A DNA stretch of 64,000 nt, from positions 62,001-126,000 of the forward strand of contig NZ_CP102384.1 in assembly GCF_024628865.1 (NCBI RefSeq), in the 5' to 3' direction. Shown piece by piece: positions 16,807 through 24,280 of this stretch. The translations under genes and the position numbers were made by a program. Under the pieces are notes generated by a model, which did no database searches, was not told the origin of the DNA, and was given only the letters and a program-made list of their open reading frames with translations. This DNA is from Sphingopyxis sp. DBS4 (lineage in GTDB: Bacteria > Pseudomonadota > Alphaproteobacteria > Sphingomonadales > Sphingomonadaceae). Positions within the stretch are counted from its first letter, which is position 1; each line of letters starts with the position of its first letter.

Positions 16807-17379
16807 ATGAAAAAGCTTCTTCTCGCCGCTGCTGCGGCGTCTGTTTTTGCGGCTGCACCGGCTTTTGCGGCCGATTCGGACACCGAAGATTTCGACATCA
16901 ATGCCAGCGTGCCGGCAACCTGCACGATCAGCGATCCGGGCACTTTCGAAATGGGTCCGCTGAGCATCAACCTGACCGCCGCGCAGGCGAGCACGCTGAG
17001 CATCAATACGAGCATCGACAAGCGGCAGGATTTCTGGGTCAGCTGCAATGACACCAACAAGATGACGCTGTCGTCGGACAACAACGGTTTCCTGAAACGT
17101 GACGGCGCAGCGCCGACTGCGGCGGAAGCAGCGGAGGGCTTTACCGACAAGATCGGCTATGGCGTCAGCCCCTATAATTATCTCGACACCGGCACCTGGC
17201 AGGTTCAGCCGGCGCTGGTGACGGGCGCCACGTTCCATCAGGGCACCTCGCGTGGTGCGATCCACCGGAATGTGGAAATGTATGTCCGCATTCGCACGAC
17301 CGATCAGGCCGCGAATACGCGTCCGCTGGCGGGCGACTACACGGACAATGTCACGGTCACGGTCGCAATCGCGGCGTGA
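16807..17379 (+). CDS. Spore-coat-U (Csu-type) pilin subunit
   Basis: A 190-residue secreted pilin of the spore coat protein U domain family, which builds archaic chaperone-usher fimbriae such as Csu. The signal peptide ends AFAA. The mature chain opens FDINASVPATCTISDPGTF, a typical start with the first cysteine, and the partner cysteine is in WVSCNDTN. The last strand NVTVTVAIAA is the expected donor-strand edge. Being first in the operon with a strong GGGGGA ribosome-binding site, it is probably the major shaft subunit. A strong hairpin after it may hold down expression of the later genes. Confidence 0.88.
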   Translation: MKKLLLAAAAASVFAAAPAFAADSDTEDFDINASVPATCTISDPGTFEMGPLSINLTAAQASTLSINTSIDKRQDFWVSCNDTNKMTLSSDNNGFLKRDGAAPTAAEAAEGFTDKIGYGVSPYNYLDTGTWQVQPALVTGATFHQGTSRGAIHRNVEMYVRIRTTDQAANTRPLAGDYTDNVTVTVAIAA

Positions 17380-17460
17380 TGGATTGGAAGGGGCGGTGGC
17401 CGTGAGGGCTGCTCGCTCCTTCCTCGCATAGATGAGCGCCGGACTAGCGGCGGCGCCGGT

Positions 17461-17482
17461 GAAGGGGGCGCGTGCCCCCTTC
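17461..17482 (+). promoter_or_regulatory. Perfect intercistronic hairpin between pilin and chaperone
   Basis: GAAGGGGGC (17461-17469) pairs perfectly with GCCCCCTTC (17474-17482) around a four-base loop. No T-run follows, so it is not a classic terminator. It may stabilise the upstream pilin message or slow readthrough, giving more pilin than chaperone and usher. Confidence 0.6.
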
Positions 17483-17503
17483 GTTCGTTCGGGTGATCCT
17501 GAC

Positions 17504-18322
17504 ATGCCAAAAAAATGGGGACATATCGTGTCGTACGGGCCTTTCCTGTGGGCGCTGATGGCGGCTGTATCGGGACTGGGGGCGGTATCGGCGGAGGCGG
17601 CGCGCGTTACCCCGATGATCGTGGAAATGACACCGACGGGTCGCGGTGCGACGGCGCGGGTCGAAGTCACGAACACCGACGCGATCGACCTGCCGGTCGA
17701 AATCCGCATGTATCGCGGAAAGATCGATGAAACAGGGCAATTGGAACTGGAACCCGCGGAGGATCATTTCGCAGCCTATCCGCCCCAGGTCGTGATTCCG
17801 CCCAATGGGCGGCAGATATTCCGCGTCCAGTTCATCCCGCAGGGCGAGATGACGCAATCGGAAATCTATTACGCCAGTATCAGTCAGCTTCCCGTGAAGC
17901 TGGAGGAGGCAGGCTCGCGCATTCAAATGTTGATGCGTTTCAACATATTGCTCAACGTCGTTCCCGATGGGACGGTTGCGAAGCCGGCGCTGGAATCGGT
18001 GCAGTGGGTCGATCGCATGGTAGAACTGCCGCCCGATGCCGCCAAGGCCAACGCCGACAAGAATGTTCCGCCTCCGCATGAGCGCGGCCTAGAGGTGCGG
18101 GTGACCAATGGAGGAACGCGCTATTTCGCGGCCGGTCGGACTCCCTGGTCCGTAAAGGGCGTCGATGAAACGGGCGCCGTCATCGATCAAAACTACGACG
18201 TGCAGGCGATGTCGGGAATGATCGGCATGGGAATCGTCGCGCCGGGGCGGGCGCGGACTTTCGTTATCCCCATGGAGCGGAAACCCGTCATGAATAGCTT
18301 GAGGGTTAGTTTCGAACACTGA
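17504..18322 (+). CDS. Periplasmic fimbrial chaperone
   Basis: A PapD-like chaperone of about 272 residues with two immunoglobulin-like domains, which holds subunits in the periplasm and delivers them to the usher. The N-terminal hydrophobic stretch ending SAEA is a signal peptide. RVTPMIVEMTPTGRGATARV is the first strand pair, and IPPNGRQIFRVQF matches the conserved strand region; the final strand SLRVSFEH is typical. The start at 17504 is preferred but its ribosome-binding site is weak; a GTG at 17528 preceded by TGGGGAC would shorten the signal peptide. The usher follows after 27 bp. Confidence 0.88.
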   Translation: MPKKWGHIVSYGPFLWALMAAVSGLGAVSAEAARVTPMIVEMTPTGRGATARVEVTNTDAIDLPVEIRMYRGKIDETGQLELEPAEDHFAAYPPQVVIPPNGRQIFRVQFIPQGEMTQSEIYYASISQLPVKLEEAGSRIQMLMRFNILLNVVPDGTVAKPALESVQWVDRMVELPPDAAKANADKNVPPPHERGLEVRVTNGGTRYFAAGRTPWSVKGVDETGAVIDQNYDVQAMSGMIGMGIVAPGRARTFVIPMERKPVMNSLRVSFEH

Positions 18323-18349
18323 CCGACGCGATCGGTTGGAGGGGGAGCG

Positions 18350-20869
18350 TTGGGTTCAGCCATATTCACCAGCGTCGCGCTGCTGCTGCTCGCCGAATCC
18401 CCGGCGGCGAAAGCCATGGCCGACGCTCCTTCAACGGCGGACGGCGCGTGGGGTGAGCAGCCCGCAGTGGCTGATAATCCCGAGCCGGTGCCGCTTCCCG
18501 CGGGTCCGGCAACGCATATGACGCTGCCCATTATCAGTAATGATCGGGTCCATGGCGACGTCTTCGTCGATCTCTATCCCGACGGTCAGATTCGCTATGA
18601 TCGGAAAAGCCTGATCGAGCAACTCGCGCCGCTGATCTCGGACCAGTCGCGACCCAGTTTCGTGCGCTTGCTGGGCGGCGGCGATACGCTGACCTCCGAG
18701 CAGGTGGCGCTGGCGGGGGTGACCTTGCGCTACGACCCCGGCCTGCTTGAAATCCATGTCGACCGGATCGCGCCGGACATCGCGCCCGTCCGGCCATTGG
18801 GGGGGGTGCCAAACGCCAACCAGCCGCCGATCACGATGCAGCCCGAACGGTTCAGCGCCTATCTCAACATCGTCGGCGATTTTCTGGTCGAGGATTTCCG
18901 CGATTTCGACCGCCCCGCCTTCCTGTTGAACGGCGCCATCCGCACCGGCGGCATGGTGCTGGAATTCGATGGCGGTTATGACAAGCACCTGGCGACCGGT
19001 AGCGGCTTTTATCGTCGGGCGGTGCGACTGATCCGCGACGAACCCGACCATCAGCGGCGGTGGAGCGCCGGCGATATCCAGATTCCCAGCCTGAGCCTGA
19101 TCGGTGGTACCTTTCTGGGTGGTGTCGGCGTCGAAAAGGGGCGGCAGAATTTCATAGGCGCCAATCCGCTGACTTCGATCGGCGGCCAGCAGATTCTGCT
19201 GCAACGCGACGCAACGGTGGACGTGGTTGTCGACGGACAGCAGGTTCAGACCATGCAGCTGGCGGCCGGTCCCTATGATCTGGCGTCGCTGCGGGCGCAA
19301 TATAGTGGGCGGAACGCCCAGCTTTTCATCACCGACGTGACCGGGCGCCGTCAGCTTACTGATTTCGATACCTATGCCAGCACGATCGACTTGGCCCAGG
19401 GGGAGGAGGAATATAGCGCGGCGATCGGATTTCTGCCCCGCGCCTTCAATCTCAACCCCAGCTATCATGGCACCCCAGCCTTTTCGGGTCATTACCGCCG
19501 CGGCATCTCCAACCGGCTCTCGTTGGGCGGTGCGCTCCAGCTTTCGCGTGGCACCCAGACGCTCGGCGCAGAGATCGTGGCGGCGCCCCGTGCGATCCCG
19601 GGACGCTTCGATCTGTCCGGCGCGGTGAGCCGAGGCGACGGTTTCGGTTATGCGCTGCGCGGCAATTATTCGCTGGCTATCGGAGGGGATCGGGGCGGCG
19701 GCCAATTTTCGATCGCGGCCGATTATCGCAACGCTCGCTTCACCACCCTGATCGACCAGACAGGATTCGTGCAAGGCGAGGCGCTGAGCATCAATGCCAA
19801 TTACGCGCAAAGCCTCAATGAGCGGCTTATCCTGACCGTTGGCGCCAACTGGTTCAAGCGCGAAGGGATCAGAGTTAACCGCAGCGCCTATGCCGACCTC
19901 ACCTATCGCGCTCGAACATACCGGCTGGTGGGCGGGATCGAATATGGCGAAGGGGGAGGGCAGCGGCGAAACTTCGGCATTCGGATCGGTATCTCCGTGC
20001 CATTCGGCCGATCGACTCGCGGCGACGCCAGCTATAATAGCCGCCGGGATGAGACGCGTGCCTTCGTGTCGCGGAGCGAAAGCGACACAGTCGGATCCTG
20101 GGGCTATAATGTCGGGGTGCGCCGCTCGCCGGGATCGGCATCGCTCGATGCGTCCGGCGCTTATATCGGCAACCGTTTCTACAGTCGCGCCACTATCACA
20201 TCGACCGGGTCGGGGCTCGACCGGATCGACGATCGCCAGACTGCGCGTCTGCAAATTGGTACCTCGATTGCCTATGCGGGAGGCGCGTTGGCGATCGGAC
20301 GGCCGATCAACGACAGTTTCGTGATCGCGTCCCCGCACGAGGGCATGGAGGACCAGCAGGTTGTGATCGGCCAGTCGGTCCAGTCGCGCCGCTACGATGC
20401 GCTCAGCGGCTCGCTGGGTGCTGCGTTGGGCCCGCGTCTCACATCCTATTCGCGGCAGAGCATCCTCTATGATCTCGCCAAGGGCGCGCAGGGCTATGAC
20501 ATTGGCCCTGGCGTCGAAACGGTCGAGCCGCTCTATCGCAGCGGCTATCGCCTAGTCGTCGGTACCGACGCTACGGTCTCCGCCATCGGCTTTCTCAATC
20601 TGGGCGCTGAGCGGGCAGGCCTGGTGTCAGGCACCGTCACTTCGTCCGACGATGACGAGTTCGGGACTCAGCCCTTCTTCACCAATTCGGCAGGGCGGTT
20701 CGTTATCAGCGGGCTCAGACCCGGCAAGACATACGAGGCGCGATTGTTCGACTCGGCGGGGTTCTATAGGATCAGCGTGCCGAAGGATTCCGGCTCGCTG
20801 CTTCAACTAGGCGATGTTGCGATTGCGCCGGGAGTGACCGCAAAGGACAAGAGGCAGGGCGAAAAATGA
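18350..20869 (+). CDS. Outer-membrane fimbrial usher (TTG start)
   Basis: A usher of 839 residues forming the outer-membrane pore through which the fimbria is assembled. It has a signal peptide, an N-terminal domain that binds chaperone-subunit complexes, a large barrel (for example GGTFLGGVGVEKGRQNF and many RG..Y.L strands) and C-terminal plug-like domains. The start is TTG at 18350, supported by an excellent GGAGGGGGA a few bases upstream and by the signal peptide beginning there. The stop overlaps the next start as ATGA. Codon use includes more A/T third positions than the flanking sugar and core genes. Confidence 0.9.
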   Translation: MGSAIFTSVALLLLAESPAAKAMADAPSTADGAWGEQPAVADNPEPVPLPAGPATHMTLPIISNDRVHGDVFVDLYPDGQIRYDRKSLIEQLAPLISDQSRPSFVRLLGGGDTLTSEQVALAGVTLRYDPGLLEIHVDRIAPDIAPVRPLGGVPNANQPPITMQPERFSAYLNIVGDFLVEDFRDFDRPAFLLNGAIRTGGMVLEFDGGYDKHLATGSGFYRRAVRLIRDEPDHQRRWSAGDIQIPSLSLIGGTFLGGVGVEKGRQNFIGANPLTSIGGQQILLQRDATVDVVVDGQQVQTMQLAAGPYDLASLRAQYSGRNAQLFITDVTGRRQLTDFDTYASTIDLAQGEEEYSAAIGFLPRAFNLNPSYHGTPAFSGHYRRGISNRLSLGGALQLSRGTQTLGAEIVAAPRAIPGRFDLSGAVSRGDGFGYALRGNYSLAIGGDRGGGQFSIAADYRNARFTTLIDQTGFVQGEALSINANYAQSLNERLILTVGANWFKREGIRVNRSAYADLTYRARTYRLVGGIEYGEGGGQRRNFGIRIGISVPFGRSTRGDASYNSRRDETRAFVSRSESDTVGSWGYNVGVRRSPGSASLDASGAYIGNRFYSRATITSTGSGLDRIDDRQTARLQIGTSIAYAGGALAIGRPINDSFVIASPHEGMEDQQVVIGQSVQSRRYDALSGSLGAALGPRLTSYSRQSILYDLAKGAQGYDIGPGVETVEPLYRSGYRLVVGTDATVSAIGFLNLGAERAGLVSGTVTSSDDDEFGTQPFFTNSAGRFVISGLRPGKTYEARLFDSAGFYRISVPKDSGSLLQLGDVAIAPGVTAKDKRQGEK

Positions 20870-21753
20870 TGCGGACAAGATTTGGCCTGGTAATCGGCAT
20901 TGCGGCATTTTTATTGCCTGCGGCCGCACATGCGGCATGCGAGCCCAGCCTTGTTGACACAGTGGCCTCCGTGCCGATCGTTCTGGCGCCGTCGTTTGAG
21001 GTCGAGCGAGTGACCGAGCGTATCAATGTGGATATCCGCAACAACGGTAGCGATGCCTGTGTTCTGCGGCTGGCTGTCGGTCGGGAAACGGCTACATCGG
21101 ATCCGCGCTTTCCGCCTTTTACGTTGACCGGGCCCAGCGGTGTGGTGCTGGTGGGTGATAGTGCGGGGGCGATGTCCAACCCCAATGCCTCCACTCAGAT
21201 CACCATAGCGGGGGGCGCAAAGATCAGCATCCCCTACGAAGTCAGCTTTGGGGCCGGGTGGGATCTGCAGGCCGGCAATTATGAGCAATATCTGATATTT
21301 CAGCTCTTTGAACCGGATGCGCCCACCGAACTGGCCAGTCACCGCACCCGCCTCGATCTTGAGATTCCGGCGATGGCGCGCATCCGTTTTGCGGGAGCGA
21401 GCAGCGCCCAAGGGCCCGCAAAGATCGAAATGGGCGATTTATCGCCGGTCGCACCGACATCTTCCCCACCCTTTGCGATTCGGGTGTTCAGCACCTCCGT
21501 CTATCGCATGGAATTTTCGTCGCAGAATAATGGCACATTGCTGCGGGTCGGAGGAAGCGAGCGGATTCCCTATCACCTGTCGGTCGATGGCCGCCCGCTC
21601 AATCTGAATGCCGCCAGTGACGGCGTCGATGTCACAAGCCATCCCGGTCCGGCGGGAAGTGTCCATCCGCTGTCGATCGTGATCGACCCCGACCCGACCC
21701 GCCACGCGGGCACCTACAATGACCGCGTGACGATCACCGTAACCCCCATCTGA
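20866..21753 (+). CDS. Fimbrial tip subunit / adhesin, spore-coat-U family
   Basis: A secreted protein of 295 residues placed after the usher, like CsuE in the Csu system. After a signal peptide ending AAHAA, the chain holds a first domain with C-E-P-S-L and a second cysteine in SDACVLRLAVG, and a second domain ending VTITVTPI, a typical donor strand. The length, about twice that of a pilin, fits a two-domain tip subunit. Base composition is visibly less GC-rich than neighbouring core genes. Its start overlaps the usher stop, so it is translated with it. The ligand is unknown. Confidence 0.82.
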   Translation: MMRTRFGLVIGIAAFLLPAAAHAACEPSLVDTVASVPIVLAPSFEVERVTERINVDIRNNGSDACVLRLAVGRETATSDPRFPPFTLTGPSGVVLVGDSAGAMSNPNASTQITIAGGAKISIPYEVSFGAGWDLQAGNYEQYLIFQLFEPDAPTELASHRTRLDLEIPAMARIRFAGASSAQGPAKIEMGDLSPVAPTSSPPFAIRVFSTSVYRMEFSSQNNGTLLRVGGSERIPYHLSVDGRPLNLNAASDGVDVTSHPGPAGSVHPLSIVIDPDPTRHAGTYNDRVTITVTPI

Positions 21754-21787
21754 TCGCCGCCGGCCGTCTGGCGTGGGCGCAGGGGGA

Positions 21788-22207
21788 TCAGAAATAGGTG
21801 ATGGTCAGGTTGATCGTGAGGGGCTGGGCGAGATTGTCGTGCCAAATGCTAACCGGCCTCGCACCATATTGCGCGCCTGCGCGATTGGCGATCACCTGCC
21901 AGCCGTCGGCATGGAGTGAGTTCGACTGGCCGGCATAGGTCAGCGTGATTTTCTCTTCAGGGTCGAGCGGCCGATAGGAAGCTACGACCTGAAAGCCGCG
22001 CTGCGTATTGCAGCTTTCGAGTACCGTACCGGCAGCAAGGCCCGACCCCGTATCGACCGTCAGGTCGGGGACGACGATCTCGCAGGCCTCCGGCACGGTG
22101 GCCGAAATCCGGAAGTTCGTCGAAGCATCGCTGCTGGCGTGTGCGGCAGCGGGAAGGGCGGCACAGGCAAGGCAAGATAATAGGGCGAACGACGAAGAAA
22201 GGCGCAT
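21788..22207 (-). CDS. Second spore-coat-U pilin, opposite strand
   Basis: A 139-residue secreted pilin of the same domain family. The start at 22207 is set by a very good AAGGAGACT just upstream and by the signal peptide that begins there; the frame stays open for another 70 residues upstream but these look non-coding. The mature chain opens STNFRISATVPEACEIVV with the first cysteine, the second is in LESCNTQRG, and it ends TINLTITYF. It converges on the tip-subunit gene with only 34 bp between, so it must have its own promoter in 22208-22483. It could be a minor subunit or an alternative shaft pilin. Confidence 0.85.
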   Translation of the reverse strand: MRLSSSFALLSCLACAALPAAAHASSDASTNFRISATVPEACEIVVPDLTVDTGSGLAAGTVLESCNTQRGFQVVASYRPLDPEEKITLTYAGQSNSLHADGWQVIANRAGAQYGARPVSIWHDNLAQPLTINLTITYF

Positions 22208-22483
22208 GGGAAGTCTCCTTCCCTGCGGCAATCGCAGAAAGTGATTAAGATGAACGATGCGTTTTTGGTAAACAGAATATGACGGTTTTGGGATGATTAT
22301 TACTTGAGCCGCAGGCATCTTCCCGTGGAGGGGGACTTTGCATTTTGGCAAATGACCATTATCCTGCACCTGCTTCATGTTCGATCGCGCAGAGCGCCGC
22401 ACCCCCCCTCCAGCCATCGTTTACGCCGCCTTTACCACTCCCGGTGCATGACCGCGGGCGATGTTTGCGACTGGGGACATGTG

Positions 22484-23812
22484 ATGGACAGCTTGCGCGG
22501 ACTGCTTTCGGGCAGCCACGACCAGGACGAGAGCGCGATTGATGCGCCGCCCATGGTCGGGGTCGACGAACGGCGGATGCAGGTCAGGGCCTATAATTAC
22601 TGGGCGTCGCTGCTCGCCGACCGCGTTTACCCCTCGGTCGAGGATCTCGATCTCGAATCCGCCGATTTCGGTCCCTACGCGGTTCTGCTCGATTTCACCG
22701 CAGGGATCGAGAATCCCGGGCTTTCCTATATCGGCGACCGGCTGCGCGCCGAATCCGAGATCGACGATGACGTTCATTACATCAACCAGATTCCCGGCCG
22801 CTCGCTGCTGTCGCGGCTGACCGACCATTATCTCCAGATCATCGCCAACCGCGCGCCGATCGGCTTCGAGGCCGAGTTCGTGAGCGATCGCGGCGTGACG
22901 ATCATGTATCGCGGCATCCTGCTGCCCTTTTCGTCCGACGACGACACGATTGATTTCATCATGGGCGTGATCAACTGGAAAGAGGTCGCGCCCGCCGACC
23001 AGGCCGAGGAACTGCAGCTTTCGGTCGAGCAGGCGCTGCGCAGCGCCGCGCCGCTCACCGCGCCGGTGCCGGTATGGGCGGACGGCCCCGATTCCGGACA
23101 TATCGAGGACGAAGCCGACGCCGCGCCGGGCTTTGCCGCGTTCGCCGACGAAGGCGCGATGCCGGAGGCCGAGACCCCGGACGAGCACGCCGATGCCCTT
23201 CCGGGCGCCGACGCCGCGCTCGCCGATTGGCTGGCGCTGGCGCGCGAAACCGCCGAGCGCGCGCTCGCCGCCGACAGCCGCAGCCGCTCCGCCCTCTATC
23301 AGGCGGTCGGCAAGGCGTGGGATTTCGCGCTCGCGGCCGAGGCGCAGCCCGACGCTTTCGCCGAACTGCTCGCCGATGCCGGGATCGCGGCGCAGGCGCG
23401 GGCGCCGTTGACCCCGGTCGTCAAGCTGGTCTTCGGCGCGGGTTACGACAAGACGCGGCTGGCCGAATATGCCTGCGCGCTCGGCCACGCGAAGGAAGAA
23501 GGGGTCGGCGCGGGGGCGCTGGCGGCCTATCTCGATCGCTATCCCGGCGGCCTCAAGGGCCTCGTCAAGGATGCGCGCGCGCGCCGCAAGACGGATGCGC
23601 CGGACCGGGCCGACGCGGATACGAAGCTGGAGGCGCTGCGCGGCGCCCATCCGGCGCTGATCCTCGAACATGACGCAGGCGAGGCCGAATTCGTCGTGCT
23701 GATCGCGCGCGCGATGCCGGGCGGCCACATCGGAATCGTCGCCAAGGCGGCGGACGATGCGGCGCTGGTCGCGCGGCTCGCGAAGAAGGCGGTCCCGATC
23801 AGCGGCGTTTAA
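22484..23812 (+). CDS. PAS-like domain protein without a known output domain
   Basis: A protein of about 442 residues. The N-terminal 190 residues resemble the PAS-like domain seen in many alphaproteobacterial regulators: LSYIGDRLRAE, INQIPGRSLLSRLTDHYLQ, then ILLPFSSDDDTIDFIMGVINW. The remainder is Ala-rich and helical, with no kinase, GGDEF, EAL or HTH signature. There is no signal peptide. The start at 22484 has GGGGA six bases upstream; in-frame starts further up are possible. It is divergent from the second pilin gene and could sense a signal for that region, but this is only a guess from position. Confidence 0.65.
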   Translation: MDSLRGLLSGSHDQDESAIDAPPMVGVDERRMQVRAYNYWASLLADRVYPSVEDLDLESADFGPYAVLLDFTAGIENPGLSYIGDRLRAESEIDDDVHYINQIPGRSLLSRLTDHYLQIIANRAPIGFEAEFVSDRGVTIMYRGILLPFSSDDDTIDFIMGVINWKEVAPADQAEELQLSVEQALRSAAPLTAPVPVWADGPDSGHIEDEADAAPGFAAFADEGAMPEAETPDEHADALPGADAALADWLALARETAERALAADSRSRSALYQAVGKAWDFALAAEAQPDAFAELLADAGIAAQARAPLTPVVKLVFGAGYDKTRLAEYACALGHAKEEGVGAGALAAYLDRYPGGLKGLVKDARARRKTDAPDRADADTKLEALRGAHPALILEHDAGEAEFVVLIARAMPGGHIGIVAKAADDAALVARLAKKAVPISGV

Positions 23813-23852
23813 GTCGTGATCGGGTTAGGCTGAAACATCGCCTTTCTTATCT

Positions 23853-23930
23853 CGTCATCCCGGCGAAGGCCGGGATCTCATCATCTCGACCTGACGCACC
23901 GGCGGGATCCCGGCCTTCGCCGGGACGACG
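23853..23930. repeat. Dispersed inverted repeat, family A
   Basis: Arms CGTCATCCCGGCGAAGGCCG... and the matching reverse copy ending CGGGACGACG flank a short loop. The same CGTCAT-CCCGCGAA-GCGGG arm pattern occurs at 42788, 44813, 57110 and 60720. It lies between two + strand genes and is the leftmost copy in the window. Confidence 0.85.
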
Positions 23931-24280
23931 ATTCCGTCAAAAATGACCATGCTCGAGGATCGTCGCGGCGTTCGGAAACGGTCGCGGCAGGCAAAAGCTG
24001 CATCGCGGCCGGCGCGACATCTCCGGGTCTTTGCGCCAAATATTTCCGTAAGCCGCCATTCGGTCGGCATCGTTTCTCAAAGAAACTTGAAGAAACGGAA
24101 CGAAGCCGGAGCCAATTTGCTGCTGCGCAACAGGAAATCCGAAAGTTGAAATTATTTTGCGTGAACCCCGCGCAGGGGTTGAGCCGCGCGCGCCGCGGGC
24201 CCATAGGGGCGGAGCGAAAGGGTTCATTGCCATCCCCCGGGCGATGACCCGCCTCTTTTCGTTCGGGATGCTGCAACCCT
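23931..24280. other. Intergenic region before NAD-glutamate dehydrogenase
   Basis: About 350 bp with no supported gene. Open frames on both strands have no recognisable family and no convincing ribosome-binding site. No clear promoter hexamers or terminator were found; it presumably holds the promoter of the dehydrogenase gene. Confidence 0.5.
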
